Of a stretch of 9,166 nucleotides of DNA, positions 1 through 7,352 are shown piece after piece. The position numbers were made by a program, and so were the translations under genes. The notes beneath the pieces are model-generated. The model did no database searches, was not told where the DNA came from, and saw only the letters and a list, made by a program, of their open reading frames with translations. How positions within the stretch are numbered: the stretch's first letter is position 1; every line of letters starts with the position of its first letter. Source of the stretch: an uncultured bacterium (GTDB lineage Bacteria > Eisenbacteria > RBG-16-71-46 > CAIMUX01); NCBI GenBank assembly GCA_946886185.1, contig CAMPIC010000078.1, positions 1 to 9,166 on the forward strand, read 5' to 3'.

Positions 1-3
1 GAT

Positions 4-10
4 CCTCCCC
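4..10 (-). promoter_or_regulatory. Shine-Dalgarno-like site for a gene beyond the left edge
   Basis: On the minus strand GGGGAGG lies five bases after the argF stop codon (16-18). It is a near-ideal ribosome binding sequence and leaves only three bases before the window ends. I infer that another minus-strand gene starts within a few bases outside the window and is cotranscribed with argF. A further arginine gene such as argG or argH would be usual, but nothing here identifies it. Confidence 0.4.
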
Positions 11-15
11 GCCAG

Positions 16-927
16 CTACTGGCCGGCCAGACAGTGCACGAGGATCGCCTTCTGACCATGGAGCCGGTTCTCGGCCTGGTCGAAAACGACCGACTGTGGT
101 CCATCCATCACTTCGTCAGTGATCTCCTCGCCGCGGTGCGCGGGGAGGCAGTGCATCACGATCGCCTTGGGGTCGGCCAGCGCGAGGAGCTTGGAATTGA
201 GCTGATAGGGAGGAAAGACGCGGCGGCGTTTTTCCGCTTCGGCTTCCTGACCCATGCTCGTCCAGGTGTCGGTATAGATGACGTGAGCGCCGCGCACCGC
301 GTCTTCGGCGGAGCGGGTCAGGGTCACCTTGCCGGAGCCCCTGGCCTGCACGTAGGCGGGCTGAGGATCGTATCCCTCCGGACCGGCGAACCAGAAGTCG
401 AAGCCGTACAGGCGAGTCGCCTCGATCCAGGAGTGGACCATGTTGTTGCCGTCGCCCAGGTACGCGACTTTGATGTCATCGAGACGAAAACCGTTCTCGA
501 CGATGGTGAGAAGATCGCAGAACACCTGGCACGGATGCGTCTGATCGGTCAGACCGTTGATCACCGGAACGTCGGCCGCTTCCGCCAGCCGGACCGCGTT
601 GGCTTCATCGAAGGTGCGGATCATGATCCCATCCACGAACCGGGCGAGGACGTTCCCCACGTCGTGGATCGACTCGCGTTTGCCGAGGCCGATTTCCTGA
701 TCGGTGATGTAGATCGCCTGGCCTCCCAGCTGGAACATTCCGACTTCGAAGGAGACGCGCGTACGCAAGCTCGGCTTGTGGAACACCATGGCGAGCGTCT
801 TTCCCTGGAGCCGCGGCGTCGGCTTGCCTTCGCGGAGCGAGGCTTTGAGCGAGCGGGCCAACGAGAGCATCTGATCGAACTCGGCACGGTCATGATTGGC
901 GAAGTTCAGAAAGTCGCGCTTCGGCAT
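16..927 (-). CDS. argF: Ornithine carbamoyltransferase
   Basis: Cytosolic enzyme that transfers the carbamoyl group of carbamoyl phosphate to ornithine, giving citrulline, the sixth step of arginine synthesis. The 303 residues match the usual family length of 300-335. Visible motifs in order are the carbamoyl-phosphate loop SLRTR (53-57, S-x-R-T-R), HPCQ (131-134), the DGNN...HS ornithine-side motif (159-166), the SMG loop (224-226) and HCLPAHRGEE (259-268). SMG and HCLP separate it from aspartate carbamoyltransferase, and the sequence does not resemble the Bacteroides succinylornithine enzyme. The ATG at 927 is preceded by AAGGGGAG three bases away, and the N-terminus fits the family. It lies 105 bp after hslU, behind its own promoter-like sequence and a candidate ArgR box. 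A catabolic role (arcB) is possible but no arc genes are present. Confidence 0.96.
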   Translation of the reverse strand: MPKRDFLNFANHDRAEFDQMLSLARSLKASLREGKPTPRLQGKTLAMVFHKPSLRTRVSFEVGMFQLGGQAIYITDQEIGLGKRESIHDVGNVLARFVDGIMIRTFDEANAVRLAEAADVPVINGLTDQTHPCQVFCDLLTIVENGFRLDDIKVAYLGDGNNMVHSWIEATRLYGFDFWFAGPEGYDPQPAYVQARGSGKVTLTRSAEDAVRGAHVIYTDTWTSMGQEAEAEKRRRVFPPYQLNSKLLALADPKAIVMHCLPAHRGEEITDEVMDGPQSVVFDQAENRLHGQKAILVHCLAGQ

Positions 928-955
928 CGGCTCCCCTTCTTGCTGACTGCTCCTG

Positions 956-973
956 GAGGAATTCGGATTCCGG
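956..973. promoter_or_regulatory. Candidate ArgR operator (ARG-box-like dyad) upstream of argF
   Basis: GGAAT-TCGG-ATTCC (958-971) is a perfect inverted repeat with a four-base centre. Its GAAT-N4-ATTC core has the half-site sequence and spacing of the enterobacterial ARG box (TGAAT-N4-ATTCA). It departs from that consensus at the outermost half-site base (G instead of T) and has a GC-rich centre. It sits 31 bp upstream of the argF start and just downstream of the predicted start of transcription, a position from which a bound repressor could block argF. No argR gene is in the window, so the regulator is inferred. Confidence 0.4.
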
Positions 974-977
974 GCAA

Positions 978-1012
978 ACTGGCGATGAGTATATCGCCGC
1001 GGTCCCGCCAGT
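978..1012. repeat. Nested inverted repeats over the argF promoter
   Basis: Two dyads overlap the promoter. The inner one is GGCGAT (981-986) with ATCGCC (993-998), and its six-base centre lies on the -10 hexamer. The outer one is ACTGGCG (978-984) with CGCCAGT (1006-1012) and reaches from the -35 hexamer to the predicted transcription start. The two use overlapping bases, so they could be an operator or alternative hairpins in read-through RNA from hslU. No T-run follows, so this is not a standard intrinsic terminator. Confidence 0.4.
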
Positions 1013-1015
1013 CAA
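988..1015 (-). promoter_or_regulatory. Sigma70-type promoter for argF
   Basis: On the minus strand TTGACT (1010-1015) and TATACT (988-993) are separated by 16 bases. Each hexamer matches the sigma70 consensus at five of six positions, which is striking in GC-rich DNA. Transcription would start near 981, about 54 bases before the argF ATG. It allows argF and whatever follows it to be expressed separately from the secA-xerC-hslVU unit. Confidence 0.65.
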
Positions 1016-1032
1016 ACGATGTTCGCGGCAGC

Positions 1033-2394
1033 TCAGAGGATGTAGCTGCTCAGATCCTTGTCCTGGACGATGCCGGAGAGGCGCGTCACCACGCGCTCGC
1101 GGTCGACCAGCACTTCCCGGCCGGCGCGATCGGGAACGTCGAAAAGCACGTCCTCGAGCAGCGTATTCAGGATGGTCTGGAGTCGGCGGGCTCCGATGTT
1201 CTCGGTGGTCTGGTTGACGCGATACGCGACCGCGGCCACCTCCTCGAGCGCATCTTGCGAGAAGCGCAGATCCACGTCCTCGGCGCGCAGCAGAGCCTGA
1301 TACTGCCGGACCAGCGAATTGCGCGGCTCGGTCAGGATCCGCAGGAAGTCGGCGGCGGAGAGCTCTTCCAGCTCCACGCGAATCGGAAGCCGTCCCTGCA
1401 GCTCCGGCAAAAGGTCGGAAGGCCGATTGACGTGGAACGCGCCGGCCGCGATGAACAGGATGTGGTCGGTGCGGACCACCCCGTACTTGGTCGTGACCGA
1501 GCAGCCTTCCACGATCGGAAGCAGATCGCGCTGCACTCCTTCGCGCGAAACCTCCGGCCCTCCCTTGCCGCCGCCCGAGGAGCAGACCTTGTCGATCTCG
1601 TCGAGGAACACGATCCCCGAGCTCTGGACGCGCGCGATCGACTGCTCGATGACCTCATCCATGTCGATGATGCGCCGCGTTTCTTCCTGCACGAGGAGCC
1701 TGCGCGCTTCCGCGGTGGTCACGCGCCGCCGCTTCTTCCGCTTGGGGAGGATTCCCTCGAGAGCTTCGGCGAACGGAAGATCGGGCGCGTCGATCCCGAG
1801 CTGCGACAGAAGCTCGAAATTGGCGGAGTGTTGTTCCGTGAGATCGATCTCCACCATCCGCTGATCGAGGAGACCGGCGCGCAGATCGCTCCGAAGCTTG
1901 GCACGCAACATCTGCCAATCATCCGAGCCGATTTCTTCTCCATTGGAGCTGGCTCGGCGCCGCCGCGGGTGAAGGAGGTTGAGGAGGCGCTCTTCGACCT
2001 GCTTTTCCGCGCGCCCCACCACCTTCTCGCTCAACTCCTGGCGCACCATGGAGACGGCGATCTCGGTCAGATCGCGGATGATCGACTCCACATCGCGCCC
2101 CACGTAGCCCACTTCGGTGAACTTGGTCGCTTCCACCTTGATGAAGGGCGCGCCGGACAGGCGGGCGAGGCGGCGGGCAATCTCGGTCTTGCCCACTCCC
2201 GTCGGTCCGATCATGAGGATGTTGTTGGGAAGGATCTCCTCGCGCAGTTCGGCGGGAACCTGCTGGCGGCGATGGCGGTTGCGAAGCGCGATCGCCACGC
2301 TCCGCTTGGCCGCGCGCTGGCCGATCACGTACTGGTCGAGCTCCGCCACGATTTGACGCGGAGTCCACTGCTCGAAAGGAACCGAGGAAGTCAT
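1033..2394 (-). CDS. hslU: HslU, ATPase subunit of the HslVU protease
   Basis: AAA+ unfoldase that forms a hexamer, unfolds substrates and feeds them into the HslV chamber in the cytosol. From the ATG at 2394 the protein is 453 residues, close to the E. coli length of about 443. Visible are TPRQIV near the N-terminus (11-16), Walker A GPTGVGKT (63-70), the GYVG pore loop (96-99), a charged I-domain (about 110-240), Walker B IVFLDEID (261-268), the sensor-2 GARR motif (401-404) and the C-terminal LSSYIL tail that docks into HslV. The frame is open upstream, with ATGs at 2442 and 2478. The one at 2478 follows GGAG and lies nine bases after the hslV stop, but would add 28 residues unlike the family N-terminus. 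I prefer 2394 on homology; the start is uncertain. Confidence 0.95.
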   Translation of the reverse strand: MTSSVPFEQWTPRQIVAELDQYVIGQRAAKRSVAIALRNRHRRQQVPAELREEILPNNILMIGPTGVGKTEIARRLARLSGAPFIKVEATKFTEVGYVGRDVESIIRDLTEIAVSMVRQELSEKVVGRAEKQVEERLLNLLHPRRRRASSNGEEIGSDDWQMLRAKLRSDLRAGLLDQRMVEIDLTEQHSANFELLSQLGIDAPDLPFAEALEGILPKRKKRRRVTTAEARRLLVQEETRRIIDMDEVIEQSIARVQSSGIVFLDEIDKVCSSGGGKGGPEVSREGVQRDLLPIVEGCSVTTKYGVVRTDHILFIAAGAFHVNRPSDLLPELQGRLPIRVELEELSAADFLRILTEPRNSLVRQYQALLRAEDVDLRFSQDALEEVAAVAYRVNQTTENIGARRLQTILNTLLEDVLFDVPDRAGREVLVDRERVVTRLSGIVQDKDLSSYIL

Positions 2395-2487
2395 GCGCGT
2401 TCCGTCCTGACCGGTGGTGTGTCGTTCGATTGCGAAGCTCATCGCACCCTTTACCCGCGGCGCGCGCGGAGGGTCCATTTCGCTCCG

Positions 2488-3045
2488 CTAGCCTACTCTG
2501 GGCGCATCCGATTCCAAAGTCAGGACCGCGATCTTGCCCCCGGTGTAGACGCAAATGTCCGCCGCGATGCGAAGGCTCTTCTCGACCATTGCTTTTTCTG
2601 TCAGCTCGGAGTTTTCGAGGAGCGCGCGACACGCCGCGAGCGCGTACGGTCCTCCCGAGCCGATCGCGACGATCCCGTCGTCCGGCTCGATCACCTCGCC
2701 GCCCCCGCTCACCAGCAGCGCGGTCTCGCGGTTGACCGCGGCGAGCTGCGCTTCCAATCTCCGCAGGACGCGATCCGACCGCCACTGTTTCGCGAGGGTC
2801 ACCGCGGCTCGGCGCAGGTTTCCCCCCGCTCCTTCCAGCATCTCGTCGAATCGTTCGTAGAGCTGCAGCCCATCGGCCGCGGAGCCGGCAAAACCGGCCA
2901 GAACGGTTCCGTTGGCGAGCCGGCGAATCTTGCTCGCGTTCGCCTTGAGGATGGTGGAGCCAGCGGTGACCTGCCCATCGCCGCCCAGCGCGGCCCGCCC
3001 GTCTCGCACCAGTCCGAGGATGGTGGTGGCGCGGATGATTTCCAT
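2488..3045 (-). CDS. hslV: HslV, peptidase subunit of the HslVU protease
   Basis: Threonine peptidase of the proteasome beta-subunit fold. It forms a double hexameric ring capped by HslU and degrades unfolded proteins in the cytosol. The protein has 185 residues, within the normal range of 170-190. The family start TTIL is at residues 7-10, so Thr7 should become the N-terminal nucleophile after removal of a six-residue propeptide (MEIIRA). In mature numbering Asp17 (GDGQ) and Lys33 are both present, as is the GSGGPYA block (129-135). The ATG at 3045 is preceded by GAGG six bases upstream, 17 bp after the xerC stop. Many relatives have Thr directly after Met, whereas B. subtilis ClpQ carries a short extension and uses serine. 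Here the attacking residue is most likely threonine. Confidence 0.96.
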   Translation of the reverse strand: MEIIRATTILGLVRDGRAALGGDGQVTAGSTILKANASKIRRLANGTVLAGFAGSAADGLQLYERFDEMLEGAGGNLRRAAVTLAKQWRSDRVLRRLEAQLAAVNRETALLVSGGGEVIEPDDGIVAIGSGGPYALAACRALLENSELTEKAMVEKSLRIAADICVYTGGKIAVLTLESDAPRVG

Positions 3046-3062
3046 TTGCTTCCTCGCTCTCT

Positions 3063-4022
3063 TCAACGCGCGCGCGGATGCGCCTGATCGAATGCGCGGC
3101 GCAACGTCTCGACGGAGACGTGCGTGTAGATCTGCGTGGTGCCGAGGCTGGCGTGCCCGAGGAGCTCCTGGATCGCGCGGATATCGGCGCCGCGATCGAG
3201 CAGGTGCGTCGCGAACGAATGCCGAAGAACATGCGGATTCCGCCCGCCGGCGCGCGCGAGCCGCCCGAGATGCCGTCCCACGATGCGCTGCACCGTGCGG
3301 GGACTGATCGTGCCGGAGCGACCTGGAAAGAGGGGCCCGCTCGCGCGACCGTGCTGTGCGCGCAGCTGCTCCCGATACTGCTCGATCGCCTGGCGCGCTT
3401 TCTCTCCGAAGACCACGATCCGTTCCTTGCGCCCCTTGCCGAGCACGCGCACCGTCTGCCGGCGCAGATCGAGATCTTCGCGCTGGAGGCCGACCAGCTC
3501 GGACAGACGCATCCCCGTGGCGTAGAACAGCTCGAGAATGGCGCGATCGCGCAGGCCGTTGCGCTGCGCGCTCCAATCTCCATCGAGGAGCGCCTGCAGC
3601 TCTTCTTCCGGAACGAATCGCGGAAGGCGGCGCCCGAGACGCGGAGCCTTGAGCGCCGCGGTGGGATCTTCAGGTATCCAGCCGCGCGCCTTGAGATAAC
3701 GGCAAAAGCTCCGCAGCGCCGCCAGCTTGCGCTGCACCGAGCGCGGAGCGACGCGGGTGGCACCCAGCCAGGCGAGATAGGCGCGAGCGCGCGGAGGGTC
3801 GAGATCGGCCGGCCGTAACGGATGGGGCGAGGTGCACGCGAGCCGATCCAATGCAGCGCGCACGTCGCGCTCGTAGGCGGAGACGGTGTGGGGCGATTTG
3901 CCTTCCACCGAGGCGATCTGTCGTCGCCAGTTGTCGAAGGCCGCGCCGAGTCCCCGATCCCAGGAAGCGGCCGCTTCCGACGCCGGAGCAGGTGCGGACA
4001 CGCGCTCCCGGGGAGAGCTCAC
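3063..4022 (-). CDS. xerC: Tyrosine recombinase of the XerC/XerD family
   Basis: Site-specific recombinase that, with a partner, resolves chromosome dimers at dif sites before division. From the GTG at 4022 it has 319 residues; E. coli XerC has 298. An N-terminal SAM-like DNA-binding domain (about 25-110) precedes the catalytic domain. The full catalytic set is present: Arg172 (MRLSE), Lys196 (GKGRKE), His264 and Arg267 (HVLRHS), His290 (LLGHAS) and nucleophile Tyr299 (QIYTH). The GTG overlaps the secA stop as GTGA and has GGAG seven bases upstream. An in-frame GTG at 4040 has no comparable binding site. Placement before hslV-hslU matches the codV-clpQ-clpY order of Firmicutes, which favours a housekeeping Xer over a phage integrase. 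XerC and XerD cannot be told apart here with certainty. Confidence 0.92.
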   Translation of the reverse strand: MSSPRERVSAPAPASEAAASWDRGLGAAFDNWRRQIASVEGKSPHTVSAYERDVRAALDRLACTSPHPLRPADLDPPRARAYLAWLGATRVAPRSVQRKLAALRSFCRYLKARGWIPEDPTAALKAPRLGRRLPRFVPEEELQALLDGDWSAQRNGLRDRAILELFYATGMRLSELVGLQREDLDLRRQTVRVLGKGRKERIVVFGEKARQAIEQYREQLRAQHGRASGPLFPGRSGTISPRTVQRIVGRHLGRLARAGGRNPHVLRHSFATHLLDRGADIRAIQELLGHASLGTTQIYTHVSVETLRRAFDQAHPRAR

Positions 4023-4033
4023 GCGCTCGCTCC
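4019..4033 (-). promoter_or_regulatory. secA-xerC GTGA overlap and xerC ribosome binding site
   Basis: The xerC GTG (4020-4022) and the secA TGA (4019-4021) share two bases. GGAG at 4030-4033 lies seven bases before the GTG, inside the last secA codons. This is the usual arrangement for translational coupling, and it decides the GTG at 4022 as the xerC start. Confidence 0.65.
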
Positions 4034-7000
4034 ATGACACTTCTTGTACTTCTTACCGCTGCCGCACGGGCATGGATCGTTGCGCCCCACCTTGGGCTGC
4101 TCCCGCACGAAGGTGTGCGGAGTCGGTTCCGGAGCGGCCGCGCTGGGACGCGGACCACCGACCAGACCAGCGCCCGCCTTGCTTTCCTGCATCGCGCCCA
4201 CGGGACGGGCCGCGAGGCCGCCTGCTCCTACCACCACGGTTTCGGCTGGCTCGGGGGCGCGCCGGGGCGTCCCCGGATCCCGCGGTCGAGCGGGCGCCCC
4301 GGTCGCCTCGCTTCCGTTTTCGGACGCGCCGGCGACCGGCTCGCCTGGCCGCTGCGCAGGCGGAGGAGGTGGCGCTTGCGCCGGGCGCGCCGGCATCACG
4401 CGGAAGAGATAGCGGACGGTGTCGGCGTCGATGTTGACCATGAGCTCTTCGAACATGTCGAATGCTTCCCGTTTGTACTCGAGGAGCGGATCCTTTTGAC
4501 CATACGCGCGCAGCCCGATCCCGGCCCGGAGCTGATCGATCTCGTAGAGATGGTCGCGCCACTTCTCATCGATCACGCGGAGCAGGATCCATCGTTCGAT
4601 CTCGCGCATCTGTTCCGAACCGAAAAGCGCTTCGCGCTCCGCATAGGCCTTTCGAGCCGCCGTCTGGCAGCGCTCCTGGAGCTGTTCATAGGGGAACCGC
4701 TCTCCCGTGAGATCGGCGGGAGCGAGGAGCAGCATCTGCATTTCGTCGCTCAGCCCAGTGAGATCCCAATGGTCGGAATGCGCGCTCGGGCTGATGTGCT
4801 TGTCGATGATCGCCTGCACCTGCTCGGTCATCATCTCGGAGACCCGATCGCGCAGGTCCGCCTTCTCCAGCGCGGCGTTGCGCAGCGTGTAAATCACGTC
4901 GCGCTGCTGGTTCATGACATCGTCGTATTCGAGCAGATGCTTTCTGATGGCGAAGTTGTGGCCTTCGACGCGCTTCTGGGCCTGCTCGATGGCGCGCGTG
5001 AGGAAGCGGTGGGTGATGACCTCCCCTTCCTGCGCGCCCAGCTTGTCCATCATCGAGGCGATCCGCTCGGGCGCGAAGAGGCGCATCAGGTCGTCTTCGA
5101 GCGAGAGGAAGAAGCGGCTCGATCCGGGATCTCCCTGGCGACCGGCCCGGCCTCGGAGCTGGCGATCGATTCTGCGGCTCTCGTGCCGCTCCGTGCCGAC
5201 GATGTGCAATCCCCCGGAGAGCGCGCTCTTGTCGAGACGCCCGTCGTCGCGCCGGCCGGTGTCTCCCGAAATCACGCCCGCCCCCAGCTTGATGTCGGTG
5301 CCTCGTCCCGCCATGTTGGTGGCGATGGTGACCGCGCCGCGCTGACCGGCGTTGGAGACGATCTCCGCCTCCTGCTGGTGATACTTCGCATTGAGGACGT
5401 TGTGATTGATGCCGCGCCGCTTGAGCATGCGCGAGAGGGTTTCCGACACCTCGACGGAGATCGTCCCCACGAGGACGGGGCGGCCCTGCTCGTGCATCTC
5501 CTGGATCTCGTCGAGGATCGCGTTGTACTTTTCCCGCTTGGTTCGATAGACCACGTCTTCGTGATCCATCCGCGCCACCGGGATGTTGGTGGGAATGACC
5601 ACCACGTCGAGCTTGTAGATGGTCCAGAATTCGCCCGCCTCGGTCTCGGCGGTACCGGTCATGCCCGCGAGTTTCTTGTACATGCGGAAGTAGTTCTGGA
5701 TGGTGATGGTGGCGAGAGTCTGGTTCTCCTCGCCGATCCGCACCTTCTCCTTCGCTTCGAGCGCCTGGTGGAGACCGTCGGAGAAACGCCGTCCCGGCAT
5801 GAGCCGTCCGGTGAACTCGTCGACGATCATCACCTTGCCTTCCTGCACGACATATTCCTTGTCGCGCTCGTACAAGGCATATGCTTTGAGGAGCTGGTGG
5901 ACGTTTCCGAGGATTTCCGACTTCTCGGCGTAGGCGCGGTGCAGCGTTTCCTTCCGCGCGAGCCGTTCCTCCTTGGAAAGAGTCCGGTCGGCATCGAGCT
6001 GGCCGATCGATTCCGCGAGGTCAGGAAGGACGAAGGTCTGCGGATCGTTGGGGGCGAGGATCTCGCGCCCCCGATCGGAAATCGCGACCGAATGCCCCTT
6101 TTCGTCGATCGAGAAAAGAAGATCCTCGTCCAGGACGTGCGCGCGCTTTTCGCGCATGAAATCCGACTCGACCGAGAGCATCCGCTTCTTCAGGGTCTCG
6201 TCGTCGCTCACCACCTTGATGAAGCGCTTGTTGCGGGGTGCGCCGCGCTGCACCTGGAGCAGGCGCACCACCGCCTCGTACTGCGTGTTCTTGTCGGAGG
6301 ACTTGAGTCCCTCTTCCGCTTCATCGAGGAACCGGCTGATGAGGATTCCCTGCTGGCGAATCAGGTTCTCCACCGGACCGCGGAGCTGCTCGTAGTACTG
6401 CTTGGCGTGCGCGACGGGACCCGAAATGATGAGCGGGGTCCGGGCTTCGTCGATCAGGACGGAGTCGACCTCGTCCACGATCGCGAAGTTGTGCGGGCGT
6501 TGGACCTTATCCTCGAGGCGCTGCACCATGTTGTCGCGCAGATAATCGAATCCGAACTCGTTGTTCGTCCCGTAGGTCACGTCCGCGCCATAGGCGTCGC
6601 GGCGCTGTTCGGTCGTCATCCCGTGCTGGATGCATCCGACGGTCAGGCCGAGCCAGCGCAGGATCTCTCCCACCCACTCGCTGTCGCGGCGCGCAAGATA
6701 ATCGTTCACGGTGACGAGATGCGCTCCCTTGCCGGAGAGCGCATTCAGGTAGAGCGGAAAGAGCGCGACCAGAGTCTTGCCCTCGCCGGTCGCCATTTCC
6801 GCGATCTTCCCTTCGTGCAGCGCGAGCCCGCCCATCACCTGCACCAGAAATGGATCCATGTCCCAGCTGAGAGGATGGCCGACCACGTTCCAGGTGCGAC
6901 CGCGGTTGCGGCGGCACGCTTCCTTCACGACCGCGAACGCTTCCACGAGGATGTCGTCCTCGGTCTTGCCGCTCGCGAGAAGGTCGCGGAACTCGTCGGT

Positions 7001-7159
7001 CTTCGCGCGTAGCTCGTCGTCGGAGAGCGACTGATACTGGTCCGCCTGTTCGAAGATCTCGAGAGCGATGGGGCGGAGGCGCTTGGCGTCGCGCTCCGAT
7101 TTGGTCCCGAAGACCTTGGCGAGGCCTCGTTCGAGGGACCCCTTGAGAAGATCGATCAT
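4019..7159 (-). CDS. secA: SecA, preprotein translocase ATPase
   Basis: Motor protein that binds SecYEG at the cytoplasmic membrane and drives unfolded preproteins through it by ATP hydrolysis. From the ATG at 7159 it has 1046 residues against 901 in E. coli. Walker A MATGEGKT (122-129), Walker B DEVD (229-232), [11 protein letters not shown] (237-247), [10 protein letters not shown] (499-508), [11 protein letters not shown] (614-624) and [11 protein letters not shown] (667-677) are all intact. The C-terminus ends in a CxCx8CH zinc motif (Cys1030, Cys1032, Cys1041, His1042), the SecB/ribosome-binding tail. The extra length lies mainly in an insertion at about 250-345, resembling that of Bacteroidetes-type SecA, and in a Pro/Ala/Gly-rich linker (923-1020). 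AAAGGAG (7171-7177) eleven bases upstream supports the start. A longer frame opening with TTG at 7201 lacks such support. It is the first gene of the probable secA-xerC-hslVU unit. Confidence 0.98.
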   Translation of the reverse strand: MIDLLKGSLERGLAKVFGTKSERDAKRLRPIALEIFEQADQYQSLSDDELRAKTDEFRDLLASGKTEDDILVEAFAVVKEACRRNRGRTWNVVGHPLSWDMDPFLVQVMGGLALHEGKIAEMATGEGKTLVALFPLYLNALSGKGAHLVTVNDYLARRDSEWVGEILRWLGLTVGCIQHGMTTEQRRDAYGADVTYGTNNEFGFDYLRDNMVQRLEDKVQRPHNFAIVDEVDSVLIDEARTPLIISGPVAHAKQYYEQLRGPVENLIRQQGILISRFLDEAEEGLKSSDKNTQYEAVVRLLQVQRGAPRNKRFIKVVSDDETLKKRMLSVESDFMREKRAHVLDEDLLFSIDEKGHSVAISDRGREILAPNDPQTFVLPDLAESIGQLDADRTLSKEERLARKETLHRAYAEKSEILGNVHQLLKAYALYERDKEYVVQEGKVMIVDEFTGRLMPGRRFSDGLHQALEAKEKVRIGEENQTLATITIQNYFRMYKKLAGMTGTAETEAGEFWTIYKLDVVVIPTNIPVARMDHEDVVYRTKREKYNAILDEIQEMHEQGRPVLVGTISVEVSETLSRMLKRRGINHNVLNAKYHQQEAEIVSNAGQRGAVTIATNMAGRGTDIKLGAGVISGDTGRRDDGRLDKSALSGGLHIVGTERHESRRIDRQLRGRAGRQGDPGSSRFFLSLEDDLMRLFAPERIASMMDKLGAQEGEVITHRFLTRAIEQAQKRVEGHNFAIRKHLLEYDDVMNQQRDVIYTLRNAALEKADLRDRVSEMMTEQVQAIIDKHISPSAHSDHWDLTGLSDEMQMLLLAPADLTGERFPYEQLQERCQTAARKAYAEREALFGSEQMREIERWILLRVIDEKWRDHLYEIDQLRAGIGLRAYGQKDPLLEYKREAFDMFEELMVNIDADTVRYLFRVMPARPAQAPPPPPAQRPGEPVAGASENGSEATGAPARPRDPGTPRRAPEPAETVVVGAGGLAARPVGAMQESKAGAGLVGGPRPSAAAPEPTPHTFVREQPKVGRNDPCPCGSGKKYKKCHGASA

Positions 7160-7170
7160 GAGTGAACAGG

Positions 7171-7177
7171 CTCCTTT
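7171..7177 (-). promoter_or_regulatory. secA ribosome binding site
   Basis: AAAGGAG on the minus strand ends eleven bases before the ATG at 7159. It is the strongest anti-16S match near the possible secA starts and supports that ATG over the in-frame TTG at 7201, which would add 14 residues. Confidence 0.6.
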
Positions 7178-7245
7178 GTCTGGATGGCTCGAGTCGGGCA
7201 ACCCGTTGAGAAAGCGTTCGGTTCCCGCTGCCGTCCGAGCCCGCG

Positions 7246-7275
7246 ATTCTAGGTGGCGGCCGCTCGCAGGGTCAA
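7246..7275 (-). promoter_or_regulatory. Sigma70-type promoter for secA
   Basis: On the minus strand TTGACC (7270-7275) and TAGAAT (7246-7251) are separated by 18 bases, with five of six matches in each hexamer. Transcription would start near 7239 and give a leader of about 80 bases. I infer that it drives secA, xerC, hslV and hslU as one unit, because those genes overlap or are closely spaced and no terminator is seen between them. Confidence 0.55.
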
Positions 7276-7352
7276 GGGAACCGGCCGGCAGCGTCCACGC
7301 CGTCCAGCGTAGGCATCGCCAGCCGGTTGCCGGGTTGACGGCATAGTCCGGA

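Noticed and set aside
19..30. The 12-bp palindrome CTGGCCGGCCAG at the end of argF as a terminator
   Set aside because: It lies within the last argF codons (L-A-G-Q), has no loop or T-run, and is followed at once by a ribosome binding sequence.
34..3087. A 1017-codon open frame on the plus strand, antisense to argF, hslU and hslV
   Set aside because: The minus-strand frames carry intact, motif-rich genes. The antisense product has no recognisable domain, and long antisense frames are expected from codon bias in GC-rich DNA.
1919..3763. A 614-codon minus-strand frame across xerC, hslV and hslU in another phase
   Set aside because: It is arginine- and serine-rich, crosses three real genes with intact motifs in their own frames, and resembles no family.
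3063..4022. The tyrosine recombinase as integrase of a mobile element
   Set aside because: It has typical Xer length and motifs, is coupled to secA and hslV, and no att sites, tRNA gene or cargo are present.
3851..7012. A 1053-codon plus-strand open frame opposite secA
   Set aside because: It mirrors the secA codons and has no recognisable domain. It is a shadow frame of a highly conserved gene.
7236..7241. GGCTCG near the secA transcription start, complementary to CGAGCC at 7186-7191, as a regulatory leader stem
   Set aside because: The predicted start near 7239 would remove part of the 5' arm, and six pairs across about 44 bases are weak. No known secA riboswitch fits.
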